Shown: in pieces, positions 1 through 8,608 of the stretch
How positions within the stretch are numbered: position 1 is the first letter of the stretch
Layout of the letters: every line of letters begins with the position of its first letter
Origin: Lewinellaceae bacterium
GTDB taxonomy: Bacteria > Bacteroidota > Bacteroidia > Chitinophagales > Saprospiraceae
Assembly: GCA_016716135.1 (NCBI GenBank)
Contig: JADJWX010000004.1
Span: 310,001 to 374,000 of the forward strand
DNA: 64,000 nucleotides
Reading direction: 5' to 3'
The notes under the pieces: generated by a model
Database searches by the model: none
Told to the model about the DNA's origin: nothing
Seen by the model: the letters and a program-made list of their open reading frames with translations, nothing else
Made by a program: the position numbers and the translations under genes

Positions 1-160
1 CAATTTGAAAAGTCAAATTTGAAAAGTGTCCACCTCCTCTGATTTCTTAAATTGACGACATTAGACTGCCAGTCACCACCTCACTTAGCGCATTCAAAGG
101 TTACTGGTTAGAAGGTTGCTTAACTTTACCGGTATGTACCCAATCTTCTAACCAGTAACC
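1..160. repeat. Palindrome and repeat patch before arfB
   Basis: Three repeat motifs are seen. Positions 2-28 carry two AATTTGAAAAGT units that recur at 10.16-10.28 kb and 20.38 kb. Positions 41-64 match 35058-35081 exactly (24 bases starting GATTTCTTAAATTGACG). Positions 71-92 are, on the minus strand, a half-copy of the element repeated at 39.25 and 39.33 kb (TGCGCTAAGTGAGG...). Positions 99-114 and 145-160 form a perfect 16-bp stem (GGTTACTGGTTAGAAG). No gene is seen here. Confidence 0.75.
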
Positions 161-181
161 CTTAAACCAGTAACTTTTTAA

Positions 182-583
182 ATGCATACCGACCAGCTGC
201 TACAGGAATTCACCTACCGCACCTCCCGATCCGGCGGCAAGGGCGGCCAAAACGTCAACAAAGTGGAGACGAAGGTGGAAGCACGCCTGCATGTAGCCTC
301 CTCTGCGGCCTTGTCGGATGCAGAAAAGCAACTGATTCTGGAAAAACTGGCCAACCGCATCTCTGCCGAGGGCTATCTGGCGGTAACCAACCAAACCAAG
401 CGCTCCCAGCTGGCCAACAAGGAACTCGCAGAGCATAAACTGCTCCGACTCGTCCAACAAGCCCTGGTCCAACCGAAAAAACGCAAACGCGCCAAAGTAC
501 CGAAGTCGGTCAAGGAAGCCCGGTTGAAAGCCAAGAAACACCAGTCAGAAAAGAAAGCTGCGCGGCGGGTTATTGGGCATTAG
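182..583 (+). CDS. arfB: Alternative ribosome-rescue factor ArfB (peptidyl-tRNA hydrolase)
   Basis: A 133-residue protein with the class I release-factor catalytic motif GGQ at residues 21-23 (SGGKGGQNVNK), followed after about 75 residues by a lysine/arginine-rich tail (PKKRKRAKVPKSVKEARLKAK). In the ArfB/YaeJ family the GGQ loop hydrolyses peptidyl-tRNA on ribosomes stalled without a stop codon, and the basic tail enters the empty mRNA channel. The length is normal for the family and there is no codon-recognition domain, which separates it from PrfA/PrfB. It is monocistronic and converges on the OmpA-like gene, with 9 bases between the two ends. The start ATG follows an A/T-rich stretch without a clear Shine-Dalgarno sequence. 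Confidence 0.95.
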   Translation: MHTDQLLQEFTYRTSRSGGKGGQNVNKVETKVEARLHVASSAALSDAEKQLILEKLANRISAEGYLAVTNQTKRSQLANKELAEHKLLRLVQQALVQPKKRKRAKVPKSVKEARLKAKKHQSEKKAARRVIGH

Positions 584-592
584 AGTATGTTT

Positions 593-2395
593 CTAAAACA
601 TCTTGTCCAGTTCAAACTCCACCCGCCGGTTTTTCGCCCGCCCGTTAGCAGTTTTATTGGTAGCAATTGGTTTGCTCTCCCCAAATCCTTTTGACGAAAG
701 GCGTTCGGCATCAATCCCCAGTTCGATCAGCTTTTGCACACAAGTATTTGCCCGGCGTTCCGAAAGGTCCTGATTCTTTTTAGCAGCCCCCTGACTATCG
801 GTATGGCCGGCAATCCGGACGTTGTAGTTCGGGAAATTATCCAGTATGCCGGCCAGTTTTTCCAGCACCGGCACAGATGCCTCGGTCAGTTTATCTGATC
901 CGGTTTCGAACTGGATGTCGCGTACCGCCGCAATGATGATTTTTTTATCGGCTTTTTTCAACTCCGGACAGCCATTGTTGGCCTTGGTGCCCGCTGCGCG
1001 CGGACATTTATCTTCCGCATCTTCGATCCCGTCGCCATCCGTGTCCGGACAGCCCTGAAATTCAGCGATCCCTTTTTCCAGCGGACAGGCATCCTTCGCG
1101 TCTTCAATCCCGTCGCCATCCGTGTCCGGGCAGCCGTTAAACCGCGCAATTCCCCAGACCTGCCGGCAACTGTCCAACGCATCTTCCACGCCGTCGCCGT
1201 CCGTATCCGGGCAGCCCAAAAACTGAACCGGGCCGGCCTGCTCCGGGCAAGCATCCACCAGGTCTTCAATGCCGTCGCCATCCGTATCCGGACAGCCGAA
1301 TGGGGTAATGCGTCCGCCCTGGTCGGGGCAGTAGTCCTCGTGGTCGGCCAGGCCATCTGAATCGCGGTCGGGGCAACCGAACAGTTGTTCCACACCTGCG
1401 TCGTCAGGACAGGCATCCTCGATATCCGCCACAGCATCGCCATCGCGATCGGGGCAGCCGCAAAGCGTAATCAGGCCGATAACTTCCGGGCAAAGGTCCA
1501 GGCTGTCTTGCGTGCCATCACCGTCGGCATCCGGACAACCTTTTGCCGACGGCACCCCCGGAATGGTCGGGCAGTCGTCTTCCGCGTCAGTGATGCGGTC
1601 GCCATCGGCATCGGGGCAGCCCTTCATGGCCTTAAAACCCGGCGCGAGCGGGCATTTGTCGCGGCGGTTGGGAATCCAGTCGCGGTCGGAATCCGCTTGC
1701 CGGATGCGGTGCGAGAGCGTGATGCCGCCGAAAGCGTACCAGTCGCGGTTGCCGGCGTTGCCGGAAATTTCGACACCGTCAAGGCGGTCGGTCCAGGCAG
1801 GCCGGAAGCCGAGTTCGAAACCGATGAGCCAGTAGCGGCCGATGTCCCACTTGAAGCCGCCGCCCAGGTTCAGCACCAGCGCCGGTTGGTCGGCCGGCGC
1901 GTTTTTATCGGCGAGAATGCGATCGGCGGTGACGCTGGGGTTTTGTTCGGGAAAGTCGTTGTAGTCCGTGTTTGTTTTATAAAAATTATACCCGGCGCCG
2001 GCGAAGAGGTAGGGTGCAAAAATGCGCCGGAAGCGCCAGCCGTTGCGGCGGCGTTTGCCGAAAATATCCCATTCGAGCAGGAGGCTGCTTTCGTGAAAAG
2101 TGCTGGAAAACCGGAATGCACGTTCGGCGCGCCAGAACGGCTCCGCAAAATGGGATTCGTCGCCGGAAATTGTACCGCCCAAATAGTTGAGCCGCAGCGC
2201 AAAAACCGGCCCGAAATGCCGGCGCAGGAGCAGGCCGTAGCCGATATCCCTGTTTTCAAGATCAAAAAATTTTTCTTCATTCACATCGCCGGCGTAGGCG
2301 GTAAAGCCGCCGGCAATGCCAATTTCCCAAGTCGCTTGCGCTGCGAGTGTGAGGGGCGCGAGAAACCACAGGATGAGTAAACCGAGTTGTCTCAT
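593..2395 (-). CDS. OmpA-family outer membrane protein with thrombospondin type-3 repeats
   Basis: A 600-residue protein. Residues 1-19 form a signal peptide (MRQLGLLILWFLAPLTLAAQ). Residues about 22-235 look like a small outer-membrane beta-barrel of the DUF6089-like kind. About ten thrombospondin type-3 units follow (CPDxDGDGxxDxxDxCP, residues about 240-490), which are calcium-binding in known homologues. The OmpA C-terminal domain fills the last 110 residues, with the peptidoglycan-binding signature around GHTDSQGAAKKNQDLSERRA and the ending NRRVEFEL. The predicted role is a calcium-stiffened link between outer membrane and peptidoglycan. The repeats also give strong short-period repetition in the DNA at 1.0-1.65 kb, where long ORFs in other frames are artefacts. 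Confidence 0.9.
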   Translation of the reverse strand: MRQLGLLILWFLAPLTLAAQATWEIGIAGGFTAYAGDVNEEKFFDLENRDIGYGLLLRRHFGPVFALRLNYLGGTISGDESHFAEPFWRAERAFRFSSTFHESSLLLEWDIFGKRRRNGWRFRRIFAPYLFAGAGYNFYKTNTDYNDFPEQNPSVTADRILADKNAPADQPALVLNLGGGFKWDIGRYWLIGFELGFRPAWTDRLDGVEISGNAGNRDWYAFGGITLSHRIRQADSDRDWIPNRRDKCPLAPGFKAMKGCPDADGDRITDAEDDCPTIPGVPSAKGCPDADGDGTQDSLDLCPEVIGLITLCGCPDRDGDAVADIEDACPDDAGVEQLFGCPDRDSDGLADHEDYCPDQGGRITPFGCPDTDGDGIEDLVDACPEQAGPVQFLGCPDTDGDGVEDALDSCRQVWGIARFNGCPDTDGDGIEDAKDACPLEKGIAEFQGCPDTDGDGIEDAEDKCPRAAGTKANNGCPELKKADKKIIIAAVRDIQFETGSDKLTEASVPVLEKLAGILDNFPNYNVRIAGHTDSQGAAKKNQDLSERRANTCVQKLIELGIDAERLSSKGFGESKPIATNKTANGRAKNRRVEFELDKMF

Positions 2396-2427
2396 CGTTA
2401 AACCGAAGGGTGATTAAAAAATGTATC

Positions 2428-3423
2428 TTATTGCTGCAAAATCCGCTCCAAATCGGGTGGTGAAACTGTCACCAGCCCCACTGCTGCCAGTCTTGGCATA
2501 ATTTCGCGCCAAATAGGTTCCTGGCTGAAAACTGCCTTGAATATTGGCAAGGCCTCAGCCAGTTTCCCCACATTGGCCAGGGTAAGGGCAGTCCAAAATT
2601 GCAGTTCTGCCTGCCCGGGCATCAGTTCCCGCGCAGCGTTGTATTCCTCCATGGCCGAAGCCATGTCGTTGATTTCCACAAAATAATCACCCCGATTCAT
2701 GTGCTCGTAAGCCAGGTGCACCTGGTAGAGCCGCCGCAGCTCCCGGATCGGTTCAGCGTCGTCGTCTACCCGTAAATCGACCAATACATCGTCCCAGGAT
2801 TTACCGCTGCTTTTGCCGGGTACTACCAGGAGTGCTGCCGACTGCTGCCCACGAAAATCACCACCGGCCGCCTGCGCCGCTTCAAGGGCAAGCAGCAGCC
2901 GGTTGGCCAGGGCGTGACCGCGGCTGTTTTCAAAGGCGTCGTTCATGGCCTTGCACACATCCGGTCCGTACATCATGTTTGCTTGCACGGAATATTGAAG
3001 TCCTTCGATATGGCAGGCAAACTGAATACACTTTTTACCGGTATGGGCAGCTACCCGCCCCTGATTGTCCACCAGCGCCAATTGACGCACTGCTGCACCC
3101 GGATCGTCGGCCAGCAGGCTGTCGCGGGCCTCCTGAGCACTCAGGCCGCTTTTTAGCAGGGCAAGCCCGCGCGGACCAAAAGATTTGTTTACAAACGACT
3201 GCGTGGCTACCACTCCTACCCCGGCTTCTGCCCAGGAAACCACGGTGCCTACGCTGAACCAGTGGCTTTGCACCGCTACGCCCAGCTCGCCCGTGGCGCT
3301 GTCGCGGGCGACGATGGAAAAGGTGTGGGCAAGGGGCTCGGAACCATATACCGGGCGGATTGCCCGGTTTTGCGCAGCTAGTGTACTGCTGCATAATAGC
3401 AGGTAGAATAAGCGAAAAAGCAT
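2428..3423 (-). CDS. Secreted DUF1028 (Ntn-hydrolase-like) protein with C-terminal TPR
   Basis: A 331-residue protein with a signal peptide at residues 1-17. Residues about 33-230 match the DUF1028 pattern: HTFSIVARD at the mature start, then GELGVAVQSHWFSVG and GVGVVATQSFVN. In this family the fold resembles Ntn-hydrolases. Residues about 235-320 contain helical repeats of TPR type (YFVEINDMASAMEEYNAARELMPGQAELQFWTALTLANVGKLAEALPIF). The biochemical substrate is not known for the family. The gene lies 32 bases upstream of the OmpA-like gene on the same strand and may be co-transcribed with it. It is divergent from smc. Confidence 0.85.
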   Translation of the reverse strand: MLFRLFYLLLCSSTLAAQNRAIRPVYGSEPLAHTFSIVARDSATGELGVAVQSHWFSVGTVVSWAEAGVGVVATQSFVNKSFGPRGLALLKSGLSAQEARDSLLADDPGAAVRQLALVDNQGRVAAHTGKKCIQFACHIEGLQYSVQANMMYGPDVCKAMNDAFENSRGHALANRLLLALEAAQAAGGDFRGQQSAALLVVPGKSSGKSWDDVLVDLRVDDDAEPIRELRRLYQVHLAYEHMNRGDYFVEINDMASAMEEYNAARELMPGQAELQFWTALTLANVGKLAEALPIFKAVFSQEPIWREIMPRLAAVGLVTVSPPDLERILQQ

Positions 3424-3621
3424 AGGTCAAGGCTGTTAAGGGCTGTAAAAGTACAACGGCTCGGTGCTTTTTCGGCTTGGCGACACAACAGGATGGGAAA
3501 ATCCCCGCTTTTGGCGCGTCAAACGGGGCTTGACAACAATACTGCCAAGGCATCTGAAAAACCCAAATATACCGTCTGCTGTCATGTGCATAACTTTTCC
3601 GCCCTTTTTCCCCCTTTTCCC

Positions 3622-3629
3622 TAATTTTG
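3622..3629 (+). promoter_or_regulatory. Putative -7 box upstream of smc
   Basis: TAATTTTG matches the Bacteroidota -7 consensus TAnnTTTG, about 100 bases before the smc ATG. A palindrome at 3661-3695 would fall inside the 5' untranslated region. Confidence 0.45.
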
Positions 3630-3660
3630 CCGCCCTTGCAAACGGGTGCTACGGCTTCGA

Positions 3661-3695
3661 TACGCGTCCTACGACTTCAAGTCGTAGGACGCGTA
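3661..3695. repeat. Palindromic element, ACT-TCA-AGT apex (copy a)
   Basis: A 35-base palindrome, perfect around a single central base: stem TACGCGTCCTACGACT, loop TCA, then the complementary arm. It lies between the divergent DUF1028 and smc genes, probably in the smc leader. The inner stem CGTCCTACGACT is shared with the copies at 24.98, 26.47 and 43.55 kb. Confidence 0.9.
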
Positions 3696-3729
3696 CACCG
3701 CCAAGTACATTACCGCGTACGATCCATCC

Positions 3730-6700
3730 ATGCGACTAAAAACGCTCGAACTCAAAGGTTTTAAAAGTTTCGCCAACGAAACCGCCATCCACTTCAACGC
3801 CGACGTAACCGGCGTGGTGGGCCCCAACGGCTCCGGCAAAAGCAACGTGGTAGACGCCGTGCGCTGGGTGCTGGGCGAACAAAAAAGCAAGGAACTGCGC
3901 CTCGACAAGATGGCTTCGGTCATTTTTAACGGCACCAAAAAACGAAAGGCCGGCCAAATCGCCCAGGTGTCGCTCACCTTTGAGAATTCCAAAAACATCC
4001 TGCCTACCGAATACCAAACCGTCACCATCAGCCGACTGCTCTACCGCAGCGGCGAAAGCGAATACCGGCTCAACGGCGTCAGCTGCCGCCTGAAGGACAT
4101 CACCTCGCTCTTTCTCGATACCGGCATCGGCGCCGATTCTTACGCCATTATCGCCCTGAACATGGTGGAAGACCTGCTCTCCGACCGCGAACAGGCCCGC
4201 CGCCGCATGTTCGAACAGGCCGCCGGCGTGAGCAAATACAAAGCCCGCAAACACGAAACCAAACTTAAGCTGGACGCCACCGTCGCCGACCTCGACCGGG
4301 TGGAAGACTTGTTGTTCGAGATCGAAGACCAGTTAAAAAAACTGGAAAAACAGGCCCTGCGCACCCAGAAGTTTTACGAACTAAAAACCGAATACAAAGA
4401 CCGCAGCATCGAGCTCGCCACCTTCAACCTGGTGCGCCACCGAAAAGCCTACAAAGACCTGGAAAAACAAATCCACCAGGAAGAAGACAACTACCGCAGC
4501 GCCGAAGCCAAAGCCCGCCAGATGGAGGCCGAAATCGAAGCGCTGCACAAATTGCATATCGACAAAGAAAGTTCCCTGAGCGAACACCAAAAAGAGGTCA
4601 ACCAACTCACCGGCCGCATCCGGGGCAAGGAAAACGAAAAAAATATGCTGGCGCAAAAACTGTCGTTCATCGAACAGGATGCCCAGCGCCTCAACGACCT
4701 CATCCTGCGTGCCGGCGAAACCATGCGCCGCCTGGAAAGTGAAATTGAAGGTTACCAGATCGACCTGAGCCAGGAAAAACAACTCGAAGCGGAATTCAGC
4801 GAAGCCCTCAGCCAGGCACAGGTCCAGCTCGAAGAAGCCCGTAAAAACCACAACCTGCTCAAAGGCAACCTCGACGACTTCGTTCGCGAACAACAAGCCA
4901 TCGAACGGGTGATCGTCGACCTGGAAAAACAACGTGCCGTCCAGCAAAACCAGATCGAAAACCTGCGCCGCGATGTGGAACGCACTATGGCCGATGTGGC
5001 TACCCGCCGCTCGGAAATGGTCGACCTGGAGGCAAAAATTGCCGAATTCAATAAATCCGCGCAAGGCTACCAGGACCAAATCGGCAAACTGGAAGCCATC
5101 GAAGAAAAGCGCCGGAAGGACATCACCACTACGGAACAGGAAATTGAGGCCCAAACCAAAAAACTGGCCGAGCACAACCGCCGCCTCGACGCCAAACGCA
5201 ACGAATTTAAACTCACCAAAAGCATGGTGGAAAGCCTCGAAGGCTTCCCCGAAAGCATCAAATTTCTGAGCCAGCAAAAAGACTGGGCGCAAAACTGCCC
5301 CCTGCTCTCCGACCTCATCTACGTGCGCGAAGAATACCGGGTGATCATCGAAAACTACCTGGAGCCCTACCTCAACTATTACGTCGTGCCGAATGCCGAT
5401 GCCGCCGTGCAGGCCATCCAATTGTTGGGCAGAACGCAAAAAGGCCGGGCCAATTTTTTCCTGCTCGACGCCTTCGCCCGCTATGAAGCCCCCCTGCTCC
5501 TGCTGCCCGCCGGCCAACAGGCCATCGACCTGGTGGAGGTCGACGCGCAGTACCGCCCGCTCGTAGCCTACCTGCTCGAAAATGTGCTGATCGTTGACGA
5601 TACCACGGCTGCCGGCAAGGAATTGCTGTCTGCGCCGATCAATCCGGGCGGCAGCGAAAACCGGGGCCCCGTGCTGCTTTCCCAGTCGGGCGCTTTTGTG
5701 CGCCGCCGCTTCAGCCTCAGCGGCGGCTCGGTGGGCTTGTTCGAGGGCAAAAAAATCGGCCGGAAAAAGAACCTGGAAATTCTCGACACCGACATTCAAA
5801 AACTGGAATCGGCCGAATCGGCGCTGAACAGCAAACTCGCCACCCTGCAAACACATTTGCAAAGCCTGAAAAAAGCCGACCAGACGGCCGTGCTTACCCG
5901 CGAACGCGAAGCCCTCGGACAGGTACAATCGCAAATGGCCGCCCTGCGCGCCCGCATCGAAAACATTGCCACTTTCGTGCAGAATTTCGATGCCAAAGCG
6001 GCCGAAAGCGGCGAGTTGATCACGCAACTGGAGGCCAGCAATGTTTCGATTGAAAAACAATTGAAAGAAAAACAAGCCGCGGCCGCCACGCTCCGCCAAC
6101 GCCTGGAAAGTGCCGACGGTTCGTTCCGGGAGGTCGCTGAACGGCTCAGCCAGAACAGCCACGATTACAACCAGAAAAATATCGAGTTCATCCGCCAGCA
6201 AAACAAGGTGAACACCTTCCAGCAGGAACTCAGCTTCCGCGAAAAAAGCCTGGCCGAATTGCGCAGCCAAACCCAGCAAAACCAAGCCACCAAAACCAAA
6301 AACGAATCGGAAATCGAATTTATCCGCGGTGATATTGCCCGTCTGGAAGGCGAACTAACCGCCGGCTACGCCGAAAAAAAGGCCCAGGAAGCCACACTCA
6401 GCGAGGCCGAACAAACGTATTTCAAAGCCCGAAACGAAATCCACGAACGCGAAAATATCCTTCGCGAACTCTACCGCAAACAACAGGACCTGCAAGGGGC
6501 CATCAACCGGTTGAAAGACAAATTCAGCGACGTCAAATTTGAAATAACAGCCATTGGCGAGCGCCTGCGCGCCGAATTCGGGATTTCCGTAAACGAAGTC
6601 ATCAATAAAGAACCCGACCCCAAACAAAATCAGGAATCACTGGAGCGCGAGGTCAACAACCTCAAACGCCGCCTCGATACCTACGGCGAGATCAACCCGC

Positions 6701-7314
6701 TGGCTATCGAAGCTTACAACGAGATTAAGGAGCGCTACGACAGCATCGCCAACCAGCGCGACGACATCCTGCAAGCCAAGGAAAATCTTCTGCAAACCAT
6801 GAAGGAAATCGAGGAAACAGCCACCCAGCGTTTCCTGGAGTCTTTCGAACAGGTGCGCGAAAATTTCGTCCGGGTATTCCGCACACTTTTCACCGAGGAA
6901 GACACCGCCGACCTGATCCTCTCCACCCCGGAAAATCCGCTGGAGTCGGATATCAACATCATCGCCCGGCCAAAAGGCAAGCGCCCGCAAACCATCGCCC
7001 AGTTGTCGGGCGGTGAAAAAACACTGACGGCAACCGCCCTGCTTTTTGCCCTTTACCTGCTCAAGCCGGCCCCGTTTTGTATTTTTGATGAAGTGGATGC
7101 GCCGCTGGACGATGCCAACATTGAAAAATTCAACCGCATCATTCGCCAGTTTTCCAAGGAATCCCAGTTTATCGTGGTAACCCACAACAAAGCAACAATG
7201 GCTGCTGTTGATACGATTTATGGCGTTTATATGCCCGAGCAAGGGGTAAGTGCGGTGGCGCCGGTTGATTTCCGCCAACTGGATCACGAGGCAATGGTTT
7301 TTGAGGCCGGGTAA
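3730..7314 (+). CDS. smc: Chromosome segregation protein SMC
   Basis: A 1194-residue protein, a full-length SMC ATPase. Walker A GPNGSGKS is at residues 31-38. Long coiled-coil arms run about 170-500 and 690-1000. The hinge, about 510-680, contains the IIENYLEPYLNYYVV segment and glycine-rich turns. The ABC signature LSGGEK starts near residue 1092 and Walker B (FCIFDEVDAPLDD) near 1117, followed by the histidine-containing switch VVTHNK. Head dimers close on ATP and the protein loads onto DNA as the core of bacterial condensin for chromosome compaction and segregation. The partners scpA and scpB are not in the window. The reading frame is intact and the start is supported by conservation from residue 2 (RLKTLELKGFKSF). 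Confidence 0.98.
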   Translation: MRLKTLELKGFKSFANETAIHFNADVTGVVGPNGSGKSNVVDAVRWVLGEQKSKELRLDKMASVIFNGTKKRKAGQIAQVSLTFENSKNILPTEYQTVTISRLLYRSGESEYRLNGVSCRLKDITSLFLDTGIGADSYAIIALNMVEDLLSDREQARRRMFEQAAGVSKYKARKHETKLKLDATVADLDRVEDLLFEIEDQLKKLEKQALRTQKFYELKTEYKDRSIELATFNLVRHRKAYKDLEKQIHQEEDNYRSAEAKARQMEAEIEALHKLHIDKESSLSEHQKEVNQLTGRIRGKENEKNMLAQKLSFIEQDAQRLNDLILRAGETMRRLESEIEGYQIDLSQEKQLEAEFSEALSQAQVQLEEARKNHNLLKGNLDDFVREQQAIERVIVDLEKQRAVQQNQIENLRRDVERTMADVATRRSEMVDLEAKIAEFNKSAQGYQDQIGKLEAIEEKRRKDITTTEQEIEAQTKKLAEHNRRLDAKRNEFKLTKSMVESLEGFPESIKFLSQQKDWAQNCPLLSDLIYVREEYRVIIENYLEPYLNYYVVPNADAAVQAIQLLGRTQKGRANFFLLDAFARYEAPLLLLPAGQQAIDLVEVDAQYRPLVAYLLENVLIVDDTTAAGKELLSAPINPGGSENRGPVLLSQSGAFVRRRFSLSGGSVGLFEGKKIGRKKNLEILDTDIQKLESAESALNSKLATLQTHLQSLKKADQTAVLTREREALGQVQSQMAALRARIENIATFVQNFDAKAAESGELITQLEASNVSIEKQLKEKQAAAATLRQRLESADGSFREVAERLSQNSHDYNQKNIEFIRQQNKVNTFQQELSFREKSLAELRSQTQQNQATKTKNESEIEFIRGDIARLEGELTAGYAEKKAQEATLSEAEQTYFKARNEIHERENILRELYRKQQDLQGAINRLKDKFSDVKFEITAIGERLRAEFGISVNEVINKEPDPKQNQESLEREVNNLKRRLDTYGEINPLAIEAYNEIKERYDSIANQRDDILQAKENLLQTMKEIEETATQRFLESFEQVRENFVRVFRTLFTEEDTADLILSTPENPLESDINIIARPKGKRPQTIAQLSGGEKTLTATALLFALYLLKPAPFCIFDEVDAPLDDANIEKFNRIIRQFSKESQFIVVTHNKATMAAVDTIYGVYMPEQGVSAVAPVDFRQLDHEAMVFEAG

Positions 7315-7400
7315 TCCTGTTTTACAAGTTGGTTATTGCATCGGCAGGCCAGAGCGTTTTTTTTCAAATTCAGTCTTCCTGAAAAAATCAATCTGAAAAT

Positions 7401-7436
7401 AAAAGCCCCCACACTTCTCCTTTGAAATGCAGGGGC
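7401..7436 (-). terminator. Hairpin plus U-tract (copy 1), minus strand
   Basis: On the minus strand a GGGGC...GCCCC hairpin containing GCATTTCAAAGG in its loop region ends in TTTTATTTT. It is a diverged duplicate of 7752-7790. Both are preceded on the minus strand by CCTTTTCAC. The 7315-7965 interval otherwise holds no credible gene. Confidence 0.55.
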
Positions 7437-7509
7437 TGGTGAAAAGGAATAATTAAAATTGTAGAGCCCGCCTGCGCCGACATCGCTGTCTGGCGCCGGC
7501 CGTTCAACT

Positions 7510-7568
7510 GAGAGTTTGTCCAAAATTCCAACGCTTGAAGGCCAGCATGGAAATTTAGACAAACTCTT
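7510..7568. repeat. Imperfect inverted repeat
   Basis: Arms 7510-7529 (GAGAGTTTGTCCAAAATTCC) and 7549-7568 are inverted copies with 17 of 20 bases matching and a 19-base loop. The function is not known. It is part of the gene-free stretch after smc. Confidence 0.6.
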
Positions 7569-7751
7569 AATTTACTTCAGGGTCGGTAGAAAACAGAACC
7601 CGGGTAAAACCAGGCAGCGTTTTATTTGACCAATGCCTCATTTTTTTGCCGGATATTTATCTGGTCCGGGCCGGTGTATTTTTGTCTGTTGAATCCGTGC
7701 AAGGCGGAGATTTTCCGGCCTTTTTTGTCAGGTTTTCAAATGTGATAAAAT

Positions 7752-7790
7752 AAAAAAGGCCCCTCACATTTCCTTTGAAATGCAGAGGCC
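7752..7790 (-). terminator. Hairpin plus U-tract (copy 2), minus strand
   Basis: On the minus strand the hairpin GGCCTCTGCATTTC / GAAATGTGAGGGGCC is followed by TTTTTTA. It could terminate the YciI-lipoprotein transcript that ends at 7966, or a short untranslated transcript. Similarity to 7401-7436 extends through the loop (CATTTCAAAGG), beyond what a generic terminator needs. Confidence 0.6.
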
Positions 7791-7965
7791 CCGTGAAAAG
7801 GGGTAATTCGGTGGTTACAGTTCCAGAATTAATCTGTAAAACAAACCCGGGTTAGGCCTTTTTTTTCGAACAGCGGTTTAAACTTTTCAGTTAGACCTGT
7901 GCAAATAGAATACCTTTAGTTTACATCAGGGCAAGTTTCGTTCAAATTGCTAATACGGTACAAAT

Positions 7966-8466
7966 TCAGTCGGTTATCCCCTTCTTTTCCAATCGTTTAT
8001 GTAAGGGAGTAAGCAAGGGCAATGCCGCCGAACCGTACCAGGGATGCAGTTCCATGACCAGGCGTCCGGCCTGAATTGCCGGATCGGTTTCCGTGAGCGC
8101 GCGGGCTTCTTCCACCGTTGGCACATCAAAAATGTAAATGCCGCGAACATCGCCCTCATCCAAAAACGGGCCGGCCAAAACCAACTTCCCGGATTCCGCC
8201 ATCCGCATGATATTTTCCAAATGCGCTTTTTGCAGGGCGGCAGCTTCCACAGAATCCTGACTACGGTTTGGACCGCTTTTCAAATAGGCCAGCACGTACT
8301 GGTGCATGCCGTAATCGTCGGCGCCCAGGCGGGTGGCCAGGGCGGAGTCGTAGCGGGCATCGGCGGCAGTAATTTCCTGGTAGAAATCGGGTTTGGGCGC
8401 TTCTGGTTTGGTGGTGCAAGCGGCCAGCGCGAGCGCGAGCAGGCCGAAAAAAAGTAGTGTCTTCAT
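7966..8466 (-). CDS. YciI-like domain lipoprotein
   Basis: A 166-residue protein. The lipobox LAAC at residues 14-17 follows a hydrophobic signal, so the mature protein should be lipid-anchored. The rest resembles the YciI (dimeric alpha-beta ferredoxin-like) family: YVLAYLKSGP, then KAHLENIMRMAESGKLVLAGPF, then GIYIFDVPTVEEARALTETDPAIQAGR. Cytoplasmic YciI proteins bind small molecules or act as simple enzymes; the role of the lipoprotein subtype is unknown. The gene is monocistronic and divergent from the LVIVD-repeat protein, with a palindrome between the two starts. Confidence 0.85.
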   Translation of the reverse strand: MKTLLFFGLLALALAACTTKPEAPKPDFYQEITAADARYDSALATRLGADDYGMHQYVLAYLKSGPNRSQDSVEAAALQKAHLENIMRMAESGKLVLAGPFLDEGDVRGIYIFDVPTVEEARALTETDPAIQAGRLVMELHPWYGSAALPLLTPLHKRLEKKGITD

Positions 8467-8493
8467 ATAAATTTTACGTTTTAGTTGCTTCCA

Positions 8494-8526
8494 AGTGTCG
8501 GCCTCACTTCGAGTGAGGCCGACACT
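8494..8526. repeat. Palindromic element, ACT-TCG-AGT apex (copy b)
   Basis: A 15-bp perfect stem (AGTGTCGGCCTCACT) with a 3-base loop TCG. It lies between the divergent genes starting at 8466 and 8609. The stem is unrelated to copy a, but the apex ACT-TNR-AGT and the 3-base loop are the same. Confidence 0.85.
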
Positions 8527-8567
8527 GACTTATCACTGCAAAGGAATAAAATCCCCTTCGAATCGCT

Positions 8568-8575
8568 TATTTTTG
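8568..8575 (+). promoter_or_regulatory. Putative -7 box for the LVIVD-repeat gene
   Basis: TATTTTTG fits TAnnTTTG and lies 33 bases before the ATG at 8609, giving a short leader. Confidence 0.5.
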
Positions 8576-8608
8576 ATAAACACCGAACCATAATCAACAT
8601 TCCAAACT

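Noticed and set aside
1000..1650. Short-period tandem DNA repeat
   Set aside because: Explained by the thrombospondin type-3 protein repeats of the OmpA-like gene.
4381..6285. Long minus-strand open frame opposite smc
   Set aside because: It mirrors the codon-biased smc gene, its translation is low-complexity and phenylalanine/glutamine-rich without any domain, and smc itself is certain.
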